64,000 bases of DNA, taken from positions 1 through 64,000 of the forward strand of contig JAFXAZ010000007.1 in assembly GCA_017521985.1 (NCBI GenBank). Reading direction: 5' to 3'. This DNA is from Lachnospiraceae bacterium. GTDB taxonomy: Bacteria > Bacillota > Clostridia > Lachnospirales > Lachnospiraceae. Of the stretch, positions 1 to 9,300 are shown in pieces. The notes below the pieces were generated by a model. That model saw only the letters and a program-made list of their open reading frames with translations, had not been told where the DNA came from and searched no databases. Within the stretch, counting starts at the first letter, position 1, and every line of letters begins with the position of its first letter. Both the position numbers and the translations under genes were made by a program.

Positions 1-72
1 AATTTGCCCAAGTTCGGTATAATCTTTCGTGTATTTTAAGTTACTAGGCATATCTTATTATACCATGGATTA

Positions 73-95
73 CAGGCTTTTCGGAGCCTGTTTTT
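73..95 (+). terminator. Plus-strand hairpin terminator
   Basis: A 6-bp stem (CAGGCT, 73-78, with AGCCTG, 85-90) is followed directly by five T residues. It reads as a small rho-independent terminator for a plus-strand gene left of the window. No plus-strand gene is visible before it, so the assignment is tentative. Confidence 0.4.
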
Positions 96-110
96 CTGTT
101 TTTGGGCAGA

Positions 111-129
111 AAAACGGAGCTATTGCTCC
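111..129 (-). terminator. Terminator of the glycosidase operon
   Basis: Read on the minus strand, GGAGC (129-125) pairs with GCTCC (120-116) over a four-base loop and is followed by GTTTTTC. It lies 66 bases past the stop of the GH3 gene and would end the long minus-strand carbohydrate operon. A second small dyad, TAGATGA/TCATCTA, lies just upstream at about 132-149. Confidence 0.5.
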
Positions 130-194
130 ATAGATGATTATTCATCTATTTTGCAACAGCCCCATGTTTCATTAAGCATCTTCTTTGTTTTCTC

Positions 195-1814
195 CTAGCT
201 TTCTGCCTCAAAAAAACCTTTTAAACTAACCGGAGACTTTCCTTCAAACCCTATTTCACCAAATAAGGCTTTAACAAATGCCCTTTGTGTACTTTCTGAA
301 GATGAGTAGGCATTAATATAAGTTTTCAAATAAGGAAAATCATAAATTTTGTAAGGGCATCCAAAGGAGGTAAAAATTACCTTCGGGTGCTTCAATATCT
401 CCCCTCTCCAAAACGGTGAAATATGCTGCCAATCAATTCTCAGAGAACCTCCTCGATAATCTTTGGAACCCAATTTACAATTTACCAAAACCAAATCGTA
501 TACCTCTAAATGATCTACGAAATCTGCTCTTGTCGCATTGTCAAAGCTTGTAACCAAGAACCCTCTGTTTTCCAGTTCTGCTTTTATGGTATCTAAATCG
601 GAGGAATAATAATTTTTCTCTTTTTCTCTGTCTTTCTTAATATTTAAAATCAGTATCCTGGCTCCTTTATTTAAAGAAACAGGCAATAAGTGGTCATAAT
701 TTCTTATTAAAGTAATGGATTTATCTGCAATCTCCTGTGCCAACGCTGCCAGCTTGCATGTATCAGCCGGAAATTGTTTCTCCGGTTCCTTTTCATCCAA
801 TAAGCCGGCTCTTTTTTTCAGTACTAATACCCTGTATACAGCGTCCTTAATTCTGTCCATTGCAATTTCGCCGCTTTCTACGGCACTCTTAATCTGGTAA
901 AAATGCTCTTTCAGCGGAAACAGCAGCATATCGCCTCCTGCTTTTACAAATTCTACCGCAATTCTATCAAGAGGTACTGCCGTGCATGCTCCGACCATGG
1001 ACAATGCATCTGAAACCACACAGCCATCAAAGCCCAACTCTTTTTTTAATAACTTTGTAATGATATTATAACTCAGACTTCCCGGCGGATACCCTACCCA
1101 ATCATTCAGCTTCTCGTCATATGCCGGAAATGCTATATGTCCAATCATTACAGAAGCAACATCTGCCTTAATTAATTCTTTATATACATATCCGTAGGTA
1201 TCCATCCACTTCTGAAAGTCAAGAGCATTTACAGTAATACAAAAATGCTGATTTCTGTCATCCATGCCATCTCCCGGAAAATGCTTGCATCCTGCCATAA
1301 CCAAACCATTTTCCTGCATGCCTTCTACTGCAGCACAACATATTCTGGCTACTCTTTCCGGAATATCGGATACCGCACGTACATTTGTAACCGGGTTGTC
1401 CGGATTATAATTGATATCTGCAACCGGTGCAAAATTCCAATGCACACCCATCTCACGACATCTGCGAGCCACTTCAACGTGGGCTGCTCTTATCAATTCA
1501 GCATCATTACAAGCTCCCCATGCCATAGGTTCCGGCAGTCTAATCTCACCTTGCAAGATACTTCCCGGACCGTATTCTATATCCGCTGCAATCATTCCCG
1601 GGCATTTCAAATTATCATTCATTAATTTGGTAATCTTTTTAATACGCTCAGGAGTTTCATTTGACACAAAAAATGACCCGGCTTTTGTTGTTTGAACCAA
1701 ATCGAGAATCTCGTCATCCTCCATTTTGATCGTACTAAAACACATCATCTGACCAATCATTTCGTCTAATGTAAGGCTGTCTATAATCGAAATAATTTCA
1801 TCTTTATATTGCAT
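195..1814 (-). CDS. Glycoside hydrolase family 3 protein
   Basis: A 539-residue cytoplasmic enzyme of the GH3 (beta)8-barrel type, expected to release terminal beta-linked sugars or N-acetylhexosamines from imported oligosaccharides. KHFPGDG at residues 177-183 matches the conserved KHF(P)G motif. VVSDALSM at 266-273 carries the candidate nucleophile, Asp269. The region after about residue 350 looks like the second alpha/beta domain. There is no signal peptide. The ATG at 1814 has a GAGG ribosome binding site eight bases upstream. It is the last gene of the minus-strand operon, 13 bases after the GH-A-like gene. NagZ-type enzymes carry a His in a loop equivalent to DDRNQH (185-190) here, so hexosaminidase and glucosidase activities both remain possible; substrate is not predicted. 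Confidence 0.85.
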   Translation of the reverse strand: MQYKDEIISIIDSLTLDEMIGQMMCFSTIKMEDDEILDLVQTTKAGSFFVSNETPERIKKITKLMNDNLKCPGMIAADIEYGPGSILQGEIRLPEPMAWGACNDAELIRAAHVEVARRCREMGVHWNFAPVADINYNPDNPVTNVRAVSDIPERVARICCAAVEGMQENGLVMAGCKHFPGDGMDDRNQHFCITVNALDFQKWMDTYGYVYKELIKADVASVMIGHIAFPAYDEKLNDWVGYPPGSLSYNIITKLLKKELGFDGCVVSDALSMVGACTAVPLDRIAVEFVKAGGDMLLFPLKEHFYQIKSAVESGEIAMDRIKDAVYRVLVLKKRAGLLDEKEPEKQFPADTCKLAALAQEIADKSITLIRNYDHLLPVSLNKGARILILNIKKDREKEKNYYSSDLDTIKAELENRGFLVTSFDNATRADFVDHLEVYDLVLVNCKLGSKDYRGGSLRIDWQHISPFWRGEILKHPKVIFTSFGCPYKIYDFPYLKTYINAYSSSESTQRAFVKALFGEIGFEGKSPVSLKGFFEAES

Positions 1815-1827
1815 AACTATACCTCAC

Positions 1828-3780
1828 TTATTCCTTCTGCTTCACCAGAAACATTTGAGTAGTTCCTATCGGCACATCATAGGAAAGCCTTCTTCCTTCA
1901 GAATGGTACTCACCACCATCAAACAGCTCAATAAAGCTCGTATCACCCGGTAAATTTATGCTGCAGGCTTCTGAAAATGGGTTCTGCACACAAAGGAATC
2001 TGGAATCCCCATAAACTGCCATTCCATTATCTGTATATATATGCACTCCGCAAATTCTCTCAATTTCATGCCATAATTCATACGGAACATTTCCTGTAGC
2101 AAAATAAATATTTTTTCCATTCAGAGCAACTGCTGCTTTTTGAGTGCCTTCGTAATATGCCAGCACCTTTTCGGCCATTTTCACCTCAAATAATGGAGTC
2201 ACCTGATTAGAGAATCCAAACACTTCTTCGTTAAATCTAATCTTATTGCATTCTTCTCTTTCAACCAATTCCATTCCGATGATGCGTTCTATATCATTTA
2301 CACTACGATTATTCTCATACCCCGGAGCATGAATCCACACTTTATAAATATCCAGTTTCTCCAGCTTTTCAATAATCTCACCGCTTAACTTAAAGGCATT
2401 TAAAAATACAAGCATTTTATATTGGGAAGTGTCTATCTTCATAATATCATTCAAATTATATACATCATAAAGAACACCACTTTTGCCTAATTCGCAAATG
2501 ATATTATTTACGTAATCTTCCTTCACACCCAAATTTTCATTTAGATACAAGGTGGATTCCGGATCATAAAAAATGGCTGTCTGGGCAATCGATTTTCTAG
2601 GATACCCGGTAACTTCATGGATAATCTCCACAGCCCTTTCGATTTCTCTGTCATAGCGCTTGGAAAAATAGTACCCACCATAAAAATCAAACCACCACAA
2701 CGCGCTTCCCTTCTGAAGTGCCTGGCATAGCTCTCTTCTTAAAATCATTACCGTCTCTTCTTCTGTTTCATAAGAATCCCTCAATATGCCGCCGCTTTCC
2801 AATGGGTATAGAGCCAAATGCGTTCTATGGTCAATTTCATGCATATATAATTTATTGTTTACTGCAATAGAATCTACTGCCACCTGATAAGCTGCCGGAT
2901 TTTTGGTTTCTCTAAACATAAAATATGCCGCCGGTGAAAAAATCATATCGATGTCTTCACACTGCCAAACAAGCTCATATTTTGCGGTTCCCCAACGGTT
3001 CTGATACATAGAATTCAATATCATGTAACCGTAAAATAAACCAATCACCTTCTTGTGCTGCAAAACTTCCTGCGCTTTATTTGCAAAATAACAAACTGTC
3101 TCTGCTGTATTTTCTGACGTAAATTTATAGTAATCCGGTATGCAGCTTTCCTTTTCACGTAAAAACGTAGTTGAAATGCGGTCCAGTTCACTTTTGGCCG
3201 GGATTCTTACCTTGTCATCCCCCAGATACTCCTGAAAAGCCAGCTCTTTTCTTTCGTCATACTCTCCCTTGTCGTTTGTAAACCACTCCGTTGCATATCC
3301 TGCGGAAAAACTATAAGAGAAAATTCTATCTCCATATTTTTCTTCCGCATAATTTATAAATGCTTTTAAGTAGTCTGCTGCGGCTGCTTTCCATTCTTCA
3401 TAGAAGCAGGCTTTTCCAAACTCTTTAAAACTGTCCGGACAGTTGTATTTTTCTATAAACCAGTCCCTGGTATCTAACGGAATCATAACACAGAAATATC
3501 CTTCCGGAGCAAACTTCATAAACATCTCCATTTGTTTGTCAAACGCTATAAAATCATACTCGCCATCGCCCTTCCACACTTCTCCGTATAAAGAGTATTT
3601 TGTTTTCAATGCATTTGTTGTACCGGTTACCAGCATCTGAAACAATCTTACTCCATTATTATAAAACTGAGAAACATTGGCAGGTGTTGGCCTAAAAGAA
3701 CGAAATGCAGCCGGTGCAAATAATTTCCCATCAATATCAAAAAATTTATTTCCTTCTTTCTCGACAATTTTGCTAATCAT
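1828..3780 (-). CDS. Putative GH-A clan glycosidase (GH42-like)
   Basis: A 650-residue soluble protein without a signal peptide. The N-terminal half looks like a TIM-barrel glycosidase: the segment around residue 170 (SAGYATEWF) would place a Glu where clan GH-A enzymes carry the acid/base, and MHEIDH near residue 315 is a candidate nucleophile strand. The C-terminal half resembles the beta-galactosidase trimerisation (class-I amidotransferase-like) and small beta domains of GH42. Similarity is recognisable only at fold level, so family and substrate are uncertain. The start ATG overlaps the GH28 stop by four bases (ATGA), implying translational coupling. Its neighbours (GH28, GH3, sugar ABC transporter) support a role in plant glycan breakdown. 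Confidence 0.6.
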   Translation of the reverse strand: MISKIVEKEGNKFFDIDGKLFAPAAFRSFRPTPANVSQFYNNGVRLFQMLVTGTTNALKTKYSLYGEVWKGDGEYDFIAFDKQMEMFMKFAPEGYFCVMIPLDTRDWFIEKYNCPDSFKEFGKACFYEEWKAAAADYLKAFINYAEEKYGDRIFSYSFSAGYATEWFTNDKGEYDERKELAFQEYLGDDKVRIPAKSELDRISTTFLREKESCIPDYYKFTSENTAETVCYFANKAQEVLQHKKVIGLFYGYMILNSMYQNRWGTAKYELVWQCEDIDMIFSPAAYFMFRETKNPAAYQVAVDSIAVNNKLYMHEIDHRTHLALYPLESGGILRDSYETEEETVMILRRELCQALQKGSALWWFDFYGGYYFSKRYDREIERAVEIIHEVTGYPRKSIAQTAIFYDPESTLYLNENLGVKEDYVNNIICELGKSGVLYDVYNLNDIMKIDTSQYKMLVFLNAFKLSGEIIEKLEKLDIYKVWIHAPGYENNRSVNDIERIIGMELVEREECNKIRFNEEVFGFSNQVTPLFEVKMAEKVLAYYEGTQKAAVALNGKNIYFATGNVPYELWHEIERICGVHIYTDNGMAVYGDSRFLCVQNPFSEACSINLPGDTSFIELFDGGEYHSEGRRLSYDVPIGTTQMFLVKQKE

Positions 3781-5183
3781 ACGCTCTCCACACTCCCTGC
3801 AATAGTTGTATTTCTAAATTCCAGCCCACTGACACGAAGGATGCGTGCCGCAGGCAACTCCTTTCTTGCAGGGGTTCCACACACCTCATCCAATACAACC
3901 TTTTTGGCATCTTCGATCCATACCACTTCACTCCATGCCTCTGCCTGGTCTGTAAAGCGGACGGAAACATTTTTGAACTTAATATGCTCAGCACACTTTA
4001 CATAAATTCCCGGAATGTCATGTTTTACCACTTCCATAGGTGATGGTCTGAAATCAAACCATCCCGGTTCTTGTGTACCGATTCTTTTTAATTGCAGCTT
4101 GCAATTTCGCACTTCTATATCTTCTATTTTACCATATTCAGAGCCCACGATAAATAAGGAAGATTCACTGTCTATATCTAAATCCGTTAAAGTTATATTT
4201 CTAATGGTTCCCGGATTCATCGTTTCATAATCTCGAGGCATATTAGATATGTAGATACTTTCTCCCTTGCCCCACCAATACGGATACCCCGCTCCTATGT
4301 GCTTATTATCCTTGCAGGCGCTATAGGCTCTGCATGCTGCCCGCACATTGGAAACACGAATGTTTTCAATGGTTCCTCCGTCTCTTACGGTAATAGACAG
4401 CATCCTGCCGCACTCTTCTATTACGCAATTGGACATTTGGATATTTCTGATATCTCCCCAGGTTTCTGTTCCGATTTTCAAGCCTGCACTTTTGGTACGC
4501 ATGATACAATTGTTTACCACAATATTTTCACAACTTCCATATTTCTCCGCCATAGGTTTGGTTGTTTTAATAACAACCGGATCATCACCAGCCACAATAA
4601 TACAATCTGAGATTACTACATTTTTACAGCAATCCGGATCAATTCCATCATTGTTATTACAACGTATATCATTAAAAATCTTAACACCTGAAACGGTTAT
4701 ATAATTACATCCTGCAAAATGTAATGTCCAAAATACGCTATTCTTTATAGTAATATCTTTAATACTAAGGTTTCTTATATTCTCAAACTTCGTTGTCCTT
4801 GGTCTGAATGCTCCCACAGGATAGTCTAAAGGTGCCTCATGCAATGGATCCTGATTATCATCATAATATACCAGATAACTTCTTCCATCAATCGTACCGT
4901 ATCCGGATATTGAAATATTCTCCGCATCTTTCGCCTCAATTAATGCTTCCTTTTCACCTGAATAAGAAGAAGCATCCAGCGAACTGATAATTGTACACCC
5001 CATTTCCAGATACAAATCCACATTACTCTTCAAAAAAATAGTTGAACATAAATATGTCCCGGATTCACAGACTACTCTTCCGCCTCCATTTTCTGTACAC
5101 TCATCAATAGCCGCCTGGATGTATGGAGCGTCATCTTTCATCCCGTCTCCCTTTGCGCCATAATCTCTAATTCGATACTCCAT
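3777..5183 (-). CDS. Glycoside hydrolase family 28 (polygalacturonase-like)
   Basis: A 468-residue right-handed beta-helix protein of the polygalacturonase/rhamnogalacturonase family. It begins with the family signature DYGAKGDGMKDD (7-18), has GTIDGR near 96-101, NNDGID (177-182) for one catalytic Asp and AGDD (198-201) for the paired Asps. The canonical GHG and RIK motifs are not obvious; AGLKIGTE occupies the GHG region, so specificity may differ from endo-polygalacturonase. No signal peptide is present, which fits intracellular (exo) action on imported galacturonides. The start at 5183 has AGAGGAG upstream. This is the clearest pointer to pectin or rhamnogalacturonan as the substrate of the locus. 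Confidence 0.85.
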   Translation of the reverse strand: MEYRIRDYGAKGDGMKDDAPYIQAAIDECTENGGGRVVCESGTYLCSTIFLKSNVDLYLEMGCTIISSLDASSYSGEKEALIEAKDAENISISGYGTIDGRSYLVYYDDNQDPLHEAPLDYPVGAFRPRTTKFENIRNLSIKDITIKNSVFWTLHFAGCNYITVSGVKIFNDIRCNNNDGIDPDCCKNVVISDCIIVAGDDPVVIKTTKPMAEKYGSCENIVVNNCIMRTKSAGLKIGTETWGDIRNIQMSNCVIEECGRMLSITVRDGGTIENIRVSNVRAACRAYSACKDNKHIGAGYPYWWGKGESIYISNMPRDYETMNPGTIRNITLTDLDIDSESSLFIVGSEYGKIEDIEVRNCKLQLKRIGTQEPGWFDFRPSPMEVVKHDIPGIYVKCAEHIKFKNVSVRFTDQAEAWSEVVWIEDAKKVVLDEVCGTPARKELPAARILRVSGLEFRNTTIAGSVESV

Positions 5184-5214
5184 TCATACTCTCCTCTACA
5201 TATCGTTTTACTCT

Positions 5215-6156
5215 TTATTTATTCTTAATATATTTTTTCATAGCTCTCTTAATAATTTCATTCAGCCCTTCCGGATCATCTGCATTATGAGCATAATAAT
5301 ACAAAGAAAGGTGGTCCGGATGATAATTTTCAAGATAAGCATTCAGGTTATATTCAAAATTATAATGCTCTTCACGTGGCATATGCATGGTTTCCACCAA
5401 AGCAAACGTTTTTTTACCCGCTTGATTACATTCCTTAAGTGTTCTGTCCCATACACTTTCAATTCTATATTTGCTGTCACAGATTGCTTCTTTAAATCTG
5501 CGCTGACGTGACAAATTTCCATCATATCCGAAATAAGTAATTTCCTTATTTCTGGAAATTCTCTCTGTAAAAAATTCTCTCTCCCCCTTAATACAGAACA
5601 ATGTCTGAACTAACTTCGGATTTAAGTTATGGCAATAAGCTGTCAAATCATCGAAAAATTCACAATACCCCACCGCCATATTTTCTTCTGTAGGATTTTC
5701 ACCAAAACGTCTTATGGTATCCGGATGATGACTGATTAAGGTAGGGGCCTTTGGTTCATCCCATATAATACCGTCTAACTCATAATCCATAATTAAGGTC
5801 TTCATAAAGTCCTTCATCCAATCTCGAACCGCTTCTGACTCCAGACACACTACCGGCCAATAATAATCCCCCTTTATACAATACTCCGAATGATTCGCCG
5901 CCCAAAGACTCGGCATAAGAGGTGCCCCGGCAAAGCGTCCGCCGATTCTGCTTGGAATCACATTTACCTTAAGCCCTTCCTGATGGGCCATATCCACCAG
6001 AATTTCAAAGGTTCTTCGGGCATATGTCATTTCGCTTTCTGAAAAAGTCAGGCATACTGCATCATAGCCCATATCAGCCATTTCTTTGAAATCTTCTTTC
6101 ACGTGACGCGGTATGCACACCCAGTTATTATAGTCTAAACAATATGCACTAATCAT
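5215..6156 (-). CDS. Barrel-fold protein of unknown specificity
   Basis: A 313-residue protein with repeated beta/alpha units and a DGIIWDEPKA segment near residue 130, which resembles the acidic strand ends of TIM-barrel glycosidases (GH-A, DUF4434/GH10-like). I do not recognise the family. The frame stays open to an ATG at 6279, but the ATG at 6156 is preferred: GGAGGG lies seven bases upstream, and the longer form would begin with 41 unlike residues and run through an RNA hairpin and the end of the upstream peptide gene. It is the first enzyme gene after the peptide gene and lies in the same operon as GH28. Confidence 0.6.
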   Translation of the reverse strand: MISAYCLDYNNWVCIPRHVKEDFKEMADMGYDAVCLTFSESEMTYARRTFEILVDMAHQEGLKVNVIPSRIGGRFAGAPLMPSLWAANHSEYCIKGDYYWPVVCLESEAVRDWMKDFMKTLIMDYELDGIIWDEPKAPTLISHHPDTIRRFGENPTEENMAVGYCEFFDDLTAYCHNLNPKLVQTLFCIKGEREFFTERISRNKEITYFGYDGNLSRQRRFKEAICDSKYRIESVWDRTLKECNQAGKKTFALVETMHMPREEHYNFEYNLNAYLENYHPDHLSLYYYAHNADDPEGLNEIIKRAMKKYIKNK

Positions 6157-6174
6157 TATTTTCCCTCCAGTTCT

Positions 6175-6208
6175 GATATCCCATCTCCCGTATGGGAGAT
6201 GAGATATC
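6175..6208 (-). promoter_or_regulatory. Intercistronic RNA hairpin after the peptide gene
   Basis: Positions 6208-6194 and 6189-6175 form a 15-bp stem with a four-base loop in minus-strand RNA. The only DNA mismatch (6202/6181) becomes a G-U pair in that RNA. No U tract follows; the hairpin is followed by the ribosome binding site of the next gene. A role as mRNA 3'-end stabiliser or processing site separating peptide from enzyme expression is inferred. Confidence 0.6.
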
Positions 6209-6245
6209 TTCTTAATTAGCATGGTTAGCATTATTTTTATAAAAA

Positions 6246-6365
6246 TCAAGGGGTTGGCGGCCATTCCACGGATTCCCAATTAGTGTTTCCAGGAAATTGC
6301 GTCATTACTTCTTCTGCCTGGAAGTTGATTTTCTCAGCTTCCGGTCTTATATATTCCTTTTTCAT
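6246..6365 (-). CDS. Short leader-containing peptide, RiPP-precursor-like (copy 1)
   Basis: A 39-residue peptide in the 224-base gap between the giant beta-helix gene and the glycosidases. It has an excellent ribosome binding site (AGGAGG, six bases before ATG) that fits within the 15-base gap after the stop of the giant gene. Residues 1-22 (MKKEYIRPEAEK then INFQAEEVMT) align without gaps to the 36-residue peptide at 57406-57516: identical M1 K2 K3 P8 E9 E11 F15 A17 E18 V20 T22, with E/D19 and M/I21 conservative. The remaining 17 residues are unlike the other peptide but contain two Trp, three Pro and acidic residues. No Cys is present. No modification genes lie nearby; those genes are at 54.2-57.3 kb. 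Real gene status is well supported; function as a peptide precursor is inferred. Confidence 0.75.
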   Translation of the reverse strand: MKKEYIRPEAEKINFQAEEVMTQFPGNTNWESVEWPPTP

Positions 6366-6380
6366 TTACAGCCTCCTATT

Positions 6381-9300
6381 CTACCTTGCTTGATATGTAT
6401 GTGTTGTACCTACAATTTCCACGTTTGGACAGGTGGAAAGGTCAGACCACACAATTGTGGTAGCTGTAAAGTTCGTAATAGTTTCCCCTCCACTAATTGT
6501 AAACTTTACACCTTTTGGTACTGAAGGATCACTATACATTTTTAACAACCAGGAATCATCTAAAGCCAAATCCTGAGTCTTGGTTGTATTTGTTTCAGGA
6601 TCATTCCACCTTATACGAACTCCAACACGAACCATACCGGTTTCATGACCTGCTGCAACCAGCTTTTCAATGGCATCTGAACCAAAAGAAGGTCTCATTG
6701 CAAAAATAAGTGCATCTCCTGTATTATCTACATTTCTATCCTCTATGGTTACATTAGTAAATCTATATCCATTGTTTGTACTGTCCCATACAGGCATATA
6801 GCCATCGTTATTGCTATCAAGAGCCAACCCATTCTGTGGAACCTTTAACAATCCCTCTCCATTGGAGCTGTCCGCCACTGTTGCAATAATCCCGGTAAAA
6901 GTATTGCCGGTAAGTGTATGGCCATTTAAGTCATAGGTAATTGCTTTATCATAATTAGAAGAAGGCAATGTTGCATCTGCTTCCAGCTTAACTGTTGCAC
7001 CTGTATTAGCTGCATTCACTGCAGCTTCCAGTGTTGTATAATTTACACCGCCTATAGATGCAGCATATATATCCGGATTTGCACTTGTATCCGCTTTTTT
7101 CAAATAAACCGTTCCATTATCTTTTGTCGGAATTACCACACCAAACCCTTCGGAACCGGTAATTGCCTCCTCTTCATCAAGGTAATCAAATACAACCGTA
7201 TCTCCTACCTTAAACAAAATACGAACAGAACCATCGGTTTCATTTAATGCTGCTATTGTGATATCATACCATGTGTTGCCTGTCATAAGCGGTACTTCTG
7301 CTCCATTTTCATCTACAAGCTTATTTGCATAGACCGCAATATTACCATAACTCTTACCGTTATTTCGTTTTTGAAGTTCGATTTGATCAGGCTTAATGCA
7401 AATAAAATATCCATTCGTAGCTGCTGCAGCGGTAATCACCGCATTGGTATTGCTTTGTGCTATGGCAAACCCATTCCATGCTTTCAATTCGTCCAACTTG
7501 AACTGGAACTGAAGAATATCTCGCACACCAATTGGTTTTGCATATGCCATCTCCGAACGCAAAGAATTGCTGGTGCTAAACGTAAACTGCAGCTCATCAC
7601 CTACAACATTCGCAACCCCTTTCATACCGGCAGGGTCAGACCAATCCTCTGCATTCAGCTCTTCAAAGGTTACATATTGCTCTTGTCTGCGAAGCTTCGC
7701 AAGCTCTATGGCTGCACGTAGCTCACGTTCTGCCAGCTCCACTTCCTCCTGCAATAAATTACTGTTTACAACTGCCTCGGCTGTCGTTATCGCGGTATTC
7801 AAAGCAGCCTTACTTCCGTCCTCATAAAGGCCACCCTCAAAAGCTTCCTTCATTTGTGCAAACAGAGCCTTTGCCTGAGCAAGCAGTTCCTCTAAATCAG
7901 CGAAATCCGCTTGATTCAGCTCCTTATATTCCTCTTCTGTCATAGTTTTAAAGGAATACACAGCTCCGTCATTTGCATGTACTTCGTTAGAAATCCTTGT
8001 CTTAGCTGTGGTTTTTGCAGTCACCTTCCAGTAATAGGTTTGGCCAAATGCAAAATCCTCAAAATAACAATACGGTTCCTCTGTTGTTATGGTAACAACA
8101 TGTTCTGTCAATGCTTCATTGGTTGCAATTACCACTTCGTAAGTATCTGCACCACCCGCAATCGTCCACTTCAGCAATACACTCTTAGGATCCACGCCGG
8201 TATTTCCATTGAATGGCGCATACATAGAAAATGCATCCACTCCCTGAATAGTACGACTTACTCCAACCTTTTGCATATGAATCAATGGTATATTTTCATC
8301 TACATCCCAGGCAACATCTTCCTTTAGTGTATAATCATGATTTACTGCATTCACAAAAGGATCACTTTCCATAAATGTGTTATCCTTTACGGTATGTGTA
8401 CCGCCTGCAAAACCAATGCCGCTGCAGTCATAAATCAAGTTATTGGCGGCATAGTTATCGTGTGATACAAACAAACCGGTTCCGGCGCCATTATTTGCTG
8501 CCATATCCGCCGCAATGCGCTGATATAATGCGTCCTGTAACGGATATCTTTCTTTCAGTGCTGCCTTTTGGACATCGCTCATGCTCTGCCATGTGTTCCA
8601 TACAGTTTCTATTGCACCAGCTCTGGCGATTCTTGCAGATGTAGTATAATTATCGAATATGGAGCAGCCGCTTATAGCATTTACGGTGCCCGTACGCCCA
8701 TCCATCACGATATTATTGACAATTACATTTTCACTACCGGAGTTGGTAAAGAATCCACATGGTACATTTCTCATCACATTGCCATAAGCAAAGTTTCCGC
8801 TGTTTCCTTCGTCAAAATAAATTCCGTTCGGTGCATTGGAATCGCTGAAAAGCCCAATATCGTGAATATAATTGTAACGAATGTGACAGCCGGAATCATT
8901 AGGCGTATAACCAAAATAAATAGCTCCACAGTCACTGGTTCCGGTAGGACCACCAACAATTTCGTTATATTCTACAATACATTCCTTCGCAATATAAAGA
9001 TAAATACTTACAGAGAAGGTGCCTTGAATCAGATTGTGTGATACAACGTTGCCTGTGCCCTGCATATATATAGCACTGTATTTTTCATTCTTGGTTCCGG
9101 TTGAATGAATATAACAGTTCTGTACAAAATTGTGACTCGGTGTATAATCAAATATGGTTTGTCCCGGTGTGATTTCCACCGGGCGGTTTGCAATCATCTC
9201 AATATCGGAATAGATTACACCGCTTTCACTACATCCATTTACTACCACACCCGTACCCACTTGACGGATCTTACAATTCTGGATAACACTTCTGCTGCAG

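Noticed and set aside
6156-6279. Longer N terminus for the barrel-fold protein
   Set aside because: The extra 41 codons cross a hairpin and overlap the peptide gene; the start at 6156 has a strong ribosome binding site.
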